From: Sphingobacterium sp. PCS056
GTDB taxonomy: Bacteria > Bacteroidota > Bacteroidia > Sphingobacteriales > Sphingobacteriaceae
Assembly: GCF_023273895.1 (NCBI RefSeq)
Contig: NZ_CP096883.1
Span: 1,488,001 to 1,552,000 of the forward strand
Direction of reading: 5' to 3'
DNA length: 64,000 bases
Shown: positions 1-8,756 of the stretch, in pieces
Position numbering within the stretch: position 1 is the first letter of the stretch
How the letters are laid out: every line of letters begins with the position of its first letter
Translations under genes and position numbers: made by a program
Notes under the pieces: generated by a model
The model's database searches: none
Told to the model about the DNA's origin: nothing
Seen by the model: only the letters and a program-made list of their open reading frames with translations

Positions 1-1454
1 GAAAAATAGAGGCTGGTTTTGAAAACGTGAAATGGGCAGATCGTCTCCTTTTTGGACTGGGCTATTCGGAAAATAACAAGCAAATCCAAATGGGATCCAA
101 TATCAAATCGGTATATGGTGGTCGATGGTCTGAAAATAAATTCCTGACTCCAAGTATCCAGTATCGAAAAAATGGGCTTTTCCTTCCGGATTTATATGTG
201 GATATTTTTGCAAGCTATGGTGATAGCCGGACCGATGTGAGGGATACCGCAAAATATATCTATTACTGGTCTGGGATACCACAAAGTAATGGGACATTTA
301 AGGATGAAGCTTATGATCAGATTGTCAACAAGAGTTATATCGCAAAGACCGATTTTTCTTATAATCTGAATAAACAAAAATCGCAAGTGATCAATTTGAG
401 CTATAACCTCAGTACCAATCAGCAAAAGAATTTTGATCTGATGAAAACCGAGGAGTATCGGGAAATCAACAGCAGGCCCAAACGTCTGAATAAACACCTG
501 ATCAACTTGGCTTGGCAGGGACAATGGCTAAATGAAAAACTGAGTTCTGTGGTATTCTTTAAATATTATGGTATGGATAACAGCTATACGGCAGATGAGC
601 GGAAATACGATAGTGAGGGCAATCTGATTGAAGGTGATGTGGTCAAGTATGACAACTATAAAGATTATAAAAGCGGTGGCTTGACTTTAAGATATCTGTT
701 GAAGAAAGATATAGGAATCAAAACATCGATCGAAAAATCGTATAAATTACCTTCGGTAGAACAGCTCTATGGTAACGTTGTCTATGTGTTGCCCAATATT
801 GATCTGAAACCTGAAGAAGCGAATAATGTAAATCTAGGGGTGTTTTATAATGGCTATTTCAGGGATAAACATTTTATCAATTTGGATGTCACTACGTTCT
901 TACGCAACACCAATAATTATATCCAGATGGTCAGTGCTGGTAATTATTATCGCTACTCCAACTTGGATGGAGCACGATTGTATGGGATCGAGTTTGATGC
1001 GAAATATGGCTATAAAGATCTATTTCGGGTTAATATAAATGGGAGTTATGATAAAGCAATCGTAAGCAAATTGCAAACCGATGAATCTATTGATCAGGCG
1101 GAATCCATCCTGCACAAGCAACTGCCCAATAGACCGTACCTGTATGGAAATGTAGATATTTCAATCGGGAAAAATGACTGGTTGGGAATGGGTACGCGTA
1201 TTGAACTGACTTATATGAATCAATATACCCATAAATTTTATATGAGCTGGGAGAACTTAGCGTCTCAATCGACCAAGCTTTATATTCCGAATCAAGATGT
1301 ACATTCTGCAATCTTGTCCTATTCTTGGAAGCATAATAAGTACGGGATTTCTATGGAAGCTAGAAACTTTACCGACGAAAGACTTTACGATAATTTTGGA
1401 CTGCAAAAAGCAGGTCGTGCGTTCTACACCAAATTGAGAATGTCCATATTTTAA
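1..1454 (+). CDS. TonB-dependent receptor, C-terminal part (5' end outside window)
   Basis: The reading frame is open from the first bases of the window (K-I-E-A-G-F-E-N-V-K-W) so the gene begins upstream; only about the last 480 residues are seen. They have the alternating aromatic strands of a 22-strand outer-membrane barrel, including a run typical of TonB receptors (SIEKSYKLPSVEQLYG, then LKPEEANNVNLGV) and a terminal aromatic residue (MSIF), as expected for BAM-dependent insertion. The barrel style is that of siderophore/heme receptors rather than of SusC proteins. The next gene, 25 bp downstream, is a DUF4374 lipoprotein, a pairing known from Bacteroidota iron-uptake loci. The substrate cannot be told from the sequence. 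Confidence 0.85.
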   Translation, partial: KIEAGFENVKWADRLLFGLGYSENNKQIQMGSNIKSVYGGRWSENKFLTPSIQYRKNGLFLPDLYVDIFASYGDSRTDVRDTAKYIYYWSGIPQSNGTFKDEAYDQIVNKSYIAKTDFSYNLNKQKSQVINLSYNLSTNQQKNFDLMKTEEYREINSRPKRLNKHLINLAWQGQWLNEKLSSVVFFKYYGMDNSYTADERKYDSEGNLIEGDVVKYDNYKDYKSGGLTLRYLLKKDIGIKTSIEKSYKLPSVEQLYGNVVYVLPNIDLKPEEANNVNLGVFYNGYFRDKHFINLDVTTFLRNTNNYIQMVSAGNYYRYSNLDGARLYGIEFDAKYGYKDLFRVNINGSYDKAIVSKLQTDESIDQAESILHKQLPNRPYLYGNVDISIGKNDWLGMGTRIELTYMNQYTHKFYMSWENLASQSTKLYIPNQDVHSAILSYSWKHNKYGISMEARNFTDERLYDNFGLQKAGRAFYTKLRMSIF

Positions 1455-1479
1455 TTATTAACAATTATACTATATAACT

Positions 1480-2721
1480 ATGCGTTTTTTTAATACTTAT
1501 TTTAAAAAATCATGTCTACTGGCCACTGTGGCTTTAAGTTTTGCAGCCTGTAAAAATTCTTCTGATCATCCGGCTCCAGAAGAGATCGCGAAAGACTGGA
1601 AGTATGGTGTAACCATACAGGTGGAAGCAGCTGGTGAAAAGCACGATTATATTTTACCTGTAGAGGACCTGGTGAAAGAGGGGTCGGTATCGCCTGTCGG
1701 GTTTGGTATTGATGTCACGGGGAAAATAGACCAGACATATGGTGTGCGGGAGGGATCCAATATTTTTATAACGGATGGAAACGCTGTTTTTAAATATTCG
1801 GTTGCAACGGGTGATATCGTTGAAAAAGGAAATGCGGTGGTGTCTAATCCGGGAAACTATTTAGGGATGATGAAATCCGCATTTATGGATGGCCGTTTAA
1901 ACTTTATCAATTGGGCGGCTCAATATAATGCGTCAACGGAAGCTATTGATAAGCGCTTATTTATTATCGATACAGCAACGATGATCGTGAAGGGCGAATC
2001 GGCATTAAATTTTAAAGTTCCGGCAATCGCTAAAGCGGGTAAACCAAATGAATTTTATGAAAAATCAACAATCCAGTTGTCTCCAACTAGTTTAGGTATT
2101 AGAAATGGGAAGATCTATGTCGGATTTTTATACCTAACACCGGAGTGGGCTGCTCCAGCAAAGCAAGTCGCTTATGTATTGACTGCGGACTATCCAAGTT
2201 TGCAAAATCAAAAGATCGCATCTAATGATCAATATGGACATACAACAGGTACTTGGTATCAAACAAAATCAAGTTTTTTTGATGAAAGCGGGAACTATTA
2301 TTTTACGACGATCCGCGAGGATAAATTCTACACCTTGTTGCGTGTCAAAGCAGGTACTACAGAGATCGATCCGGATTATGCCTTTGATCTGTCCAACTAC
2401 AGCTTATTCTCGGAAGGATTTATGGGGCAGCAATCGGATCAGCATACTTACCTAAAAGACGGAAAAGCACTATTGGGCGCTTATATTTTTGATATCAACA
2501 AGAAGGTGATGGTCAAAAATCTGAATGATTCTGGATTAGGGAAAGTTCAAATTGTACCTTCCAACGGTGTACTAATTGAAGGTAGTAAAGCATATGTTTT
2601 TGTTAAAACTGTAGATTCTCAGTGGTATATCGCTTGTTATGATACCGATAAAAATGAATTTAAAAGAGGAATTCAAATCAAAGGTGGTATGACATCGGCA
2701 TACGGTATCGTTAAATATTAA
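1480..2721 (+). CDS. DUF4374-family surface lipoprotein, probable partner of the TonB receptor
   Basis: A 413-residue protein with a lipoprotein signal peptide (LSFAAC, Cys24) followed by repeats suggestive of a beta-propeller. The overall sequence matches my memory of the DUF4374 family. Members of this family sit beside TonB receptors and PepSY proteins; from memory the Bacteroides xenosiderophore protein XusB belongs here, which I cannot verify. The gene follows the receptor by 25 bp and ends in a strong terminator, so the two form the tail of an operon. The likely job is capture of an iron chelate at the cell surface and delivery to the receptor; this is inference from family and context. 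No PepSY permease gene follows. Confidence 0.8.
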   Translation: MRFFNTYFKKSCLLATVALSFAACKNSSDHPAPEEIAKDWKYGVTIQVEAAGEKHDYILPVEDLVKEGSVSPVGFGIDVTGKIDQTYGVREGSNIFITDGNAVFKYSVATGDIVEKGNAVVSNPGNYLGMMKSAFMDGRLNFINWAAQYNASTEAIDKRLFIIDTATMIVKGESALNFKVPAIAKAGKPNEFYEKSTIQLSPTSLGIRNGKIYVGFLYLTPEWAAPAKQVAYVLTADYPSLQNQKIASNDQYGHTTGTWYQTKSSFFDESGNYYFTTIREDKFYTLLRVKAGTTEIDPDYAFDLSNYSLFSEGFMGQQSDQHTYLKDGKALLGAYIFDINKKVMVKNLNDSGLGKVQIVPSNGVLIEGSKAYVFVKTVDSQWYIACYDTDKNEFKRGIQIKGGMTSAYGIVKY

Positions 2722-2761
2722 TAAACACGATCAAAAGAGTTTTATGCTTTTTTAGCTATTT

Positions 2762-2794
2762 AAAGAGGTTATCTTTTTGAGATAACCTCTTTTT
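2762..2794 (+). terminator. Rho-independent terminator after the DUF4374 gene
   Basis: Perfect 12-bp stem (AAAGAGGTTATC / GATAACCTCTTT) with a 7-nt loop (TTTTTGA) and a following T-run, 40 bp after the stop codon. Confidence 0.9.
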
Positions 2795-2851
2795 ATGTTT
2801 TATTATAAACGTTTATCAACTGAGGTAGTGTTTTTAATATGATGCTTAATA

Positions 2852-2880
2852 CCGTTTTTAAAAACGGATCATCTTTTTTT
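2852..2880 (+). terminator. Possible second terminator-like palindrome
   Basis: The palindrome CCGTTTTTAAAAACGG (2852-2867) is flanked by GATG and CATC and is followed by a run of eight T. It could be a back-up terminator for the upstream operon. The rest of the gap up to 3132 shows only one weak 8-bp inverted repeat (ACCTAAGA/TCTTAGGT, around 3030-3065) and no gene. Confidence 0.35.
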
Positions 2881-3132
2881 TCATATTGGCAATGTGAGCA
2901 ATTTCTGTTATTCCTCAATCTCCTATTTGTTCAAGGTATTCTAATAGGTTTAGAGTATGTTGTTCCCGACTGATTGGAATTACTTCTGAGTACAATTGGC
3001 TGCATGGAAGAAGCCGCTTTATTGAATAACCTAAGATGCATTATTGTACTGTACTGACTCTTAGGTCATAATCCTATATGACTACGCTGTCCATATTCGT
3101 AGAATTGAAACATATAGAATCCTTTATACCTT

Positions 3133-4191
3133 TTATTGACTTGTTTTTTGATGGATGATATACATGCTTTGGCTGTTTGAAGAATAAAAAGCAAATCCAT
3201 TGGGGGAAATGTAAAATGACGGTCGGAATGTTATTGCGGGATAGGATGATTCTACAATGGTATAAAATCTATTTTTATAATTGTCAAATTTTTCTTTTTC
3301 CACCGCAATATGAGGACTGAAAAAATTAAAGTCATTTTCTCCAATTTTTGTTTGAAAAAAAGCTTTACCTCGCCAGTTCGTGACGCTAAACCCCGGACTT
3401 CCGCCTCCAATATTATGGCTGTATTTTAATTTTTCTTCTGGATGAAAATGCACAAAATTAACATTTTCGGGTAGATATGGATCTATTTCTCCTGTCCAAA
3501 AAACATCCTTTCTGAAGCGATTGGCTGTCTCCTGATCATCAGGACTTTTGTATTCCGATACTTTTTGCCACAACAGGTACCATTGCTTGTTTTCATAATA
3601 GAAAAACTGCATATAGTATTGATCATTTTTGGTCACATTTTTTAAAAACCAATATGGTACATTCTTTTTTACCTGTTCAATTTTTTTATTTACTTTTTCT
3701 TCGTTCCAATTTAGGTCTTGATTTAAAATTTGAATAGCATGTCTTGAGGTATCGCCATTTTGAGGCCAAGTAGTATAGTAAGATTGATCATCAGTGGTGA
3801 AAATTATAAAATCATCAATGAAATCGGGCCAGTATTGATTTAGGTTTAACTGTAAGCTGTCTTCAACAGTCCCGTTGTTTTTTATCTTATAATAAACCAT
3901 ATCACCTTGGGTTTTCACATTTTTTTCGGCATCACAAGAAACAATGAGTTGGTTATTGACGGACTGAAATATGCGTATCGGATTGGGTGAACTTGAACTC
4001 GATACTTGGGTTTTACAAAATAATTTTACCTCGAAAATATCAGAACGATAATTTTCATTGATTTCTTGAACAGGTACATATGCGGAATCCAGTGGTTGTT
4101 CGTTACGTTCTAAAATACCATGACAGGAATAAGAAAAAATTGAAATGAGTAAAGTGATGAAAGTGGAGGTGTTCACAGATTTATCTTGCAT
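3133..4191 (-). CDS. Lipoprotein of unknown function
   Basis: 352 residues. The N-terminus has a lipoprotein signal peptide ending in FSYSC (Cys23), so the mature protein should be anchored to a membrane on the periplasmic side or exported to the surface. The rest is rich in Trp, Tyr, Asn and beta-strand patterns, without a catalytic motif I recognise. It has a DUF-like look (conserved-looking segments FDNYKNRFYTIVESSYPAI and SFYISPNGFAFYSSNSQSMY). A second exported protein of the same strand lies 93 bp upstream in the direction of transcription, so both may be cotranscribed. Function unknown. Confidence 0.7.
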   Translation of the reverse strand: MQDKSVNTSTFITLLISIFSYSCHGILERNEQPLDSAYVPVQEINENYRSDIFEVKLFCKTQVSSSSSPNPIRIFQSVNNQLIVSCDAEKNVKTQGDMVYYKIKNNGTVEDSLQLNLNQYWPDFIDDFIIFTTDDQSYYTTWPQNGDTSRHAIQILNQDLNWNEEKVNKKIEQVKKNVPYWFLKNVTKNDQYYMQFFYYENKQWYLLWQKVSEYKSPDDQETANRFRKDVFWTGEIDPYLPENVNFVHFHPEEKLKYSHNIGGGSPGFSVTNWRGKAFFQTKIGENDFNFFSPHIAVEKEKFDNYKNRFYTIVESSYPAITFRPSFYISPNGFAFYSSNSQSMYIIHQKTSQ

Positions 4192-4284
4192 GTGATATGA
4201 TTAACATCTTGTTTTAGATTATGTAGAGAAATTGTCTTTTAAGCTCCTTCAATCTTCATTAATAAGGCTTATTTAGATAAATAT

Positions 4285-4758
4285 TCAATATTTATTAAAA
4301 AAATCTTCACGTTCAACTAAATCTGGGATTAGCTGTAATTTGCTTTTTTCCCAACTCTGAAAAATTTCTTTTGGAATTTTCATTTTTAAGAGACTTATTA
4401 TGGGGTGTCCTGACTGAATTCCCATTGACCATCTTTTCTGATTTTTTAAGAAACTAGACAAAATAAAATCTGGAATAATATTATCCTTGGTAACAGAAAA
4501 TCCCCGATCTGAAATGATAACCTTAAATACATAGTCGGAATATAGTTTTTTATTCGTTAATACACCTGCCTGATTCAGAGAATCCAAATAATTAATCCAC
4601 TGCAATTTGAAATTCTTTATCCCTTTTGGGGGATGAAGAGGAGCTTCAACTGTTTCAAAAACCACGCTTGTTGTATCAATAATTGATTTTTCTTGTGCTT
4701 TAATCAATGTGGTACATAGCAAACTGACGAAAATACAGGTAGCAATAATTTTAGTCAT
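4285..4758 (-). CDS. Small exported protein of unknown function
   Basis: 157 residues with a classical signal peptide (MTKIIATCIFVSLLCTTLIKAQ, cleavage probably after KAQ or nearby). The mature part is about 135 residues, hydrophilic, with a segment YVFKVIISDRGFSVTKDN that could be a strand-turn-strand element. The family is not recognised. It precedes the lipoprotein gene at 3133-4191 on the same strand. An AT palindrome (AAATATT-C-AATATTT) overlaps its stop codon. Confidence 0.65.
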   Translation of the reverse strand: MTKIIATCIFVSLLCTTLIKAQEKSIIDTTSVVFETVEAPLHPPKGIKNFKLQWINYLDSLNQAGVLTNKKLYSDYVFKVIISDRGFSVTKDNIIPDFILSSFLKNQKRWSMGIQSGHPIISLLKMKIPKEIFQSWEKSKLQLIPDLVEREDFFNKY

Positions 4759-5007
4759 AATTTTTTTATTAAATACTTCTTTTTGGATCTATTCGCGACC
4801 CAATTTGTTCTTCAATAACAAATTCAAGCTTTTATAGTATTAAGTTTATCTAGCCGTTTTATTTGCTTGAGCTGATTGAGTTAAACCCTATAAGAGGTCG
4901 ACCGACATCTCCGTATAATATCCTTAAGACAATCCATGATGGTGATTGATAACAAATCAAAATATTATAAACTATTCGACAAGTTGACAGACCAAATATA
5001 GCTATTG

Positions 5008-5607
5008 CTATGCTTTTTTATAAAGGAATATCATTCTATTTGAAGTAGAATGATCATGATTAATGCGTGTGGATTTTTCTCTTTTTATTTCATGATCCAC
5101 GTATTTGCGGAGTAATTCATAAATACGACCAGATTCGAGGACAAGTTCAAAATCTTTTGCAAAATCGATAGCCATTTCGGCAATTGACCTTGATGTGTTG
5201 AAATAATCTGTATGAAAAATAATGTATTTCATCATATCACGTTCCCATTTGTTGCCGGATCCGATGGGTTTGGTAACAAATTTATCTCCCTCATCTTTTA
5301 ACAGCTTATTTTTGGCAAGCACGTATTTTATTTGAAATTCTTGGGCATGTTTAATGACCTTTGGATTAATGGACAATGCTTGATCGGAATTGAAAAAATC
5401 AGTAAGCGTAATTTGATAAGCGTCGCATATCTTTTTCAATGTTTCGACCGAAATTCGAATGGTTCTGCTATGGTAAGTTCTGAAATTACGGTATCCAATC
5501 TTTGCATATGCAGCAAATACTTCAAGTTCCAATTCTGTTGCTTTCATCATTTCATTGAAACGGTCTGAAATAAATTTTGCTAACTCTTTATTGACTGTTT
5601 TTGCCAT
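5008..5607 (-). CDS. Cro/C1-like helix-turn-helix transcriptional regulator
   Basis: I use the ATG at 5605-5607 (MAKTVNKELAKFISDRFN), giving 199 residues; a longer frame to 5718 adds 37 residues with no domain character. Residues about 20-75 look like a HTH_3-type fold (AAYAKIGYRNFRTYHSRTIRISVETLKKICDAYQITLTDFF, shown here in outline, with the recognition helix near YRNFRTYHS). The C-terminal 120 residues are helical and charged and match no domain I know. The gene stands alone beside decayed DNA at 5.7-7.1 kb, which fits a leftover regulator of an accessory element, but this is inference. Confidence 0.6.
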   Translation of the reverse strand: MAKTVNKELAKFISDRFNEMMKATELELEVFAAYAKIGYRNFRTYHSRTIRISVETLKKICDAYQITLTDFFNSDQALSINPKVIKHAQEFQIKYVLAKNKLLKDEGDKFVTKPIGSGNKWERDMMKYIIFHTDYFNTSRSIAEMAIDFAKDFELVLESGRIYELLRKYVDHEIKREKSTRINHDHSTSNRMIFLYKKA

Positions 5608-5946
5608 TATGTTGTATGTAAAATATTTTTGTTCATTATACTTGTGTATTTCATACAGTTTTATTATGTTTGTATTACAATCAGTTGACTGATTGGAGTC
5701 TCGATACCGAAACGGCAAATTTCAATAGACACGAGGCGTAGGGTTTGCAGCCCCCAGACTTTTTGTATTTTTACAAATAGAAGGGGCAAGCTCCCTATTC
5801 GAAACTGTGTCTAAGGTTCTTTGCCGTACCAGGTGTCAGTGTAGAGTAGGGGCTTACCTTGTTTATGTAAAGCCTGATTACTCGACTACAGACTCATTTT
5901 CATTGAATACATATTTTAACCAATGATATGATGAAAAGAAAAGAGC

Positions 5947-6217
5947 TTAAAAATCCAATTTTATGGCCGCCGACTCCAGATCGGGAAGGGCATCATGCCA
6001 CTGATACATTGCTAAAAAACAAGCTTCGAGAACCGGAATAGTTTGCAGATTCTTAAAAACCAAGAAGGACCCATCTACCTGTGTAGGGCGATGAAAGCTG
6101 GCGATAATGGTTTGCTGCCATGTTGAGAGCCCTGACCTTGCTGGTTTTGCCGATTCATTTATGCAGTCTCGTATGCTATACCAATCAATTTTTGTTCTTT
6201 TATTCTTGACACATTAA
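5947..6217 (-). pseudogene. C-terminal remnant of an unidentified protein gene
   Basis: On the minus strand about 88 codons are open from an in-frame TAA near 6217 to the TAA at 5947-5949, with no ATG near the start. The composition is protein-like, not random: it includes IDWYSIRDCINES, STWQQTIIASFHRP, then LVFKNLQTIPVLEACFLAMY and the tail DALPDLESAAIKLDF. It reads like the C-terminus of a gene whose 5' part is lost. I do not recognise the family. Confidence 0.35.
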
Positions 6218-6836
6218 AAGTAATGAATTATTTATTGTAAGCAAAGCTACATTTGCTTGTTGTATAGAAATTCTGCATATTTGAATCGGATTTTATTTCA
6301 AATACATGCATATAAAAGCGCGATGACCAAGTTAACCCTTGACGAGAACTTAAAAATGTATTTTTTTAATCTTAATGATTAGCCGCAGAGGCTGTCTTGG
6401 TGACACGAAGATTTCTTAAGTATTGATCGCAGGACTGCGCCTACTGTAATCTTTAGCATGATGCTCATATTAATAGGGAAAGTTACTCGCGATCATCGAT
6501 GGAAAAAATATGTTTTTGTGCTTCTTAGGGCGTAAGCTGATCATGGATCAGAATATAAATGATACGTCGCGGTAAATTAATGAAACACCATGCAGCTATG
6601 ATCCTTGAGATGCTGATCTGTAGGAATATGAAAAATAAGGTTTGAGTGTTTATAAATCCCCTTTCTGCCGAGGGTAAACAAATGACTTTGGGATCGAGTC
6701 TCCCTCGGTATGAATGGGTACATTAGAGCTAGCAATCAGATAGATCACGATAATGAGTAAACTTTATACATATATTCCGGTTGATTCATTTAAATGTTAT
6801 CAAGTCCGGATCTTGAAACAGAAAAGGAGGTCGTGA

Positions 6837-7007
6837 ATGAAATGGAATGATATTCGTCTTTCGTGTGTAGGAGGTACCACCTGTTCGATCGGAGCTAGTT
6901 TTTCGTTTTGAAATCTTGCTCAAACAGCGATGATGCCCGCTTTAGGTATGCTGATCAGCTTTGTGACCAGTCGATTCTTTGTCAAGTTGAATAGGAGAGA
7001 ATGCTAG
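6837..7007 (+). pseudogene. Small membrane-protein remnant with an in-frame TGA
   Basis: An ATG at 6837 follows a strong ribosome-binding sequence (AAAAGGAGG). The frame reads MKWNDIRLSCVGGTTCSIGA, stops at TGA (6909-6911), then continues in the same frame as NLAQTAMMPALGMLISFVTS and RFFVKLNRREC to TAG. The second half is a membrane helix followed by a basic tail, like the small holin-like or phage-associated membrane proteins of about 55 residues. The internal stop suggests a broken gene. Recoding of TGA is not expected in this group. Confidence 0.45.
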
Positions 7008-7111
7008 AAAGGTAATGGAGTAAGACTAACGATTAACGAATAGTGCACTAAATTGGGTATAGCTCAAAGGTTAAAAATATTCCGTTAGGATGTCTCTAAT
7101 CCAAAAATAAC

Positions 7112-7148
7112 AAATAAGACTGCCCCAACTAAGTAGAGGCAGTCTTTT
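7112..7148 (-). terminator. Terminator after the SusD gene (minus strand)
   Basis: Stem AAGACTGCC (7116-7124) / GGCAGTCTT (7138-7146) with a 13-nt loop, 21 bp beyond the stop of the susD-like gene. The minus strand then reads into ATTTGTTATTTTT. Confidence 0.75.
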
Positions 7149-7168
7149 AACAGGAGATCAGTGGTATG

Positions 7169-8746
7169 TTAATAATTTTTATTTTGAACTAAACTTCCTT
7201 TTCCTGCATCAATGGCACTTTGCGGTATCGGCCAAAGTTCATTTTTACCAGCAGTGAAGGTTCTTTTTTCCACTAGGAATCGATCGGTTAAATTTGTAAA
7301 AGTAACTTCACCTGTAGTGGCATTGACGGATCCTTTGGATAGACTTCCGTAGACGGTTGCATTCATCACATCGTTGGCAATACCCCAACGGATAATGTCA
7401 AATCTGCGTCTACCTTCACCGGCTAATTCAACTCTAAATTCGCGCCTAACCAGCTCCCTTAACTTGCCTTGAGAGGCATATTCAGATTCATTTACTTTAG
7501 GTAAACCTGCTCTTACTCTTACCTTGTTGAGTTGATCGTAAACGGTCGCATTAATTTGATTTAGTTCAATTTTAGCTTCAGCATTTAGCAGTAAAATCTC
7601 CGCATATCTCTGTACAATAATATTCACGCCTACATTCCACACATTACTATAAGATGAAGGGTTTTGAAGATATTTACGGTAATTATATCCTGAAGTAGAT
7701 GCGTTATCTGCACTTGCCGGATGATCTTTGGTATCGCCTAATGGGTCGAAGTATTTTCCAGCATACAATGCTCCTGGGTAGACGATCGTAGCAGCTAGTC
7801 TTGGATCTCGATTATCATAAGGTTTAGCAGGGTTGTAAGTCGTAGAGGAAGCAATGGTTTTTCCGTCCTTCGTTTCGTAAGCGTCTACCAGGCTTTGGAG
7901 CGGAATAATCGAACTCCAACCTCCAATGGTATTCGGCATCATAATACCCAGCTCGGTATAACCAAATGTATTTTCGATGTACTGGATATCTGAAATGACT
8001 TCTAAGTTATTTTCGTTGGCAGCCTCAAACAGATTGGCATAGTCATTAAATAATTGATAATGGTTGAAATCTATGATTTGCTGCGTTGCCTTCAAAACAT
8101 CAGCATGTTTATTCTGAAAAGCATAAGTTCGAGCTAAAAAACCTAAGGCTGCGCCTTTGGTCATTCTTCCTTTTTCAGCTTGAACGACAGGTAGATCTGC
8201 TGCCGCGGCTGTTAATTCATCTTCGATAAATTTAAATACCTCTGCCCTTGGGTTTGCAGGAACTGCGGATTCTTCAATGGTTAAGGTTTTGGTGATTAAA
8301 GGCACGTCACCAAAAAGAATAGCTAAATCTAAATAGCGATAAGCGCGCAGTGTTTTGACTTCTGCTATTAATCTTTTCTTTAAATCTGCCGCAATTGGAG
8401 CTTGATCAATATGCTCTAAAATCCAGTTTGCCCTTCTAATATGTGTGTAGGTGTATCTGGAACTCGCATTACCTGGGTTTGTCGGGTTGAACGATCCATT
8501 ACCGATCTGTTGAAAGCCTTCATGTGAAAAATCATTATGTGAATTGTCTGAGGCACAATCCATGTAAAAGATCTGACTTCCGGACTCCCATCCATTATAT
8601 AATCCCGTTACCGCAAAAAGCGTTTCTTTTTCTGACGTCCAAAACGTTTTTTCACTTAATCGGTCTAATGGCTGTTGGTCTAATGACTCGCAAGAAGCTA
8701 ATCCTAAGGCACATGCCAATACGATGTATTTATATTTACGTAACAT
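7169..8746 (-). CDS. SusD/RagB-family nutrient-binding lipoprotein
   Basis: I start at the ATG at 8744-8746 (MLRKYKYIVLACALGLASC), giving 525 residues with a lipobox (LASC, Cys19); an upstream in-frame ATG at 8770 would overlap the preceding receptor gene and add a basic non-signal stretch. The protein shows SusD hallmarks: the N-terminal region with TFWTSEKETLFAVTGLYNGW, TPR-like helices (RLIAEVKTLRAYRYLDLAILFGDVPL is the typical helix, quoted in outline), and the C-terminal block RREFRVELAGEGRRRFDIIRWG. It follows the susC-like gene by 10 bp. SusD proteins cap the SusC transporter and bind glycan or peptide ligands at the surface; the ligand here is unknown because no glycosidase accompanies the pair. 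Confidence 0.93.
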   Translation of the reverse strand: MLRKYKYIVLACALGLASCESLDQQPLDRLSEKTFWTSEKETLFAVTGLYNGWESGSQIFYMDCASDNSHNDFSHEGFQQIGNGSFNPTNPGNASSRYTYTHIRRANWILEHIDQAPIAADLKKRLIAEVKTLRAYRYLDLAILFGDVPLITKTLTIEESAVPANPRAEVFKFIEDELTAAAADLPVVQAEKGRMTKGAALGFLARTYAFQNKHADVLKATQQIIDFNHYQLFNDYANLFEAANENNLEVISDIQYIENTFGYTELGIMMPNTIGGWSSIIPLQSLVDAYETKDGKTIASSTTYNPAKPYDNRDPRLAATIVYPGALYAGKYFDPLGDTKDHPASADNASTSGYNYRKYLQNPSSYSNVWNVGVNIIVQRYAEILLLNAEAKIELNQINATVYDQLNKVRVRAGLPKVNESEYASQGKLRELVRREFRVELAGEGRRRFDIIRWGIANDVMNATVYGSLSKGSVNATTGEVTFTNLTDRFLVEKRTFTAGKNELWPIPQSAIDAGKGSLVQNKNY

Positions 8747-8756
8747 TCTTTTTCTT

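Larger units (their letters stand above)
5608..7111. other. Long gap with gene remnants, no intact gene seen
   Basis: About 1.5 kb with no convincing intact coding sequence. It holds two gene remnants (listed separately at 5947-6217 and 6837-7007) and a 7-bp inverted repeat (CCGAGGG near 6668, CCCTCGG near 6704). A 27-codon frame at 6753-6836 ends directly at the ATG of the second remnant and may be coupled to it. The stretch looks like an accessory insertion in decay. Confidence 0.5.
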
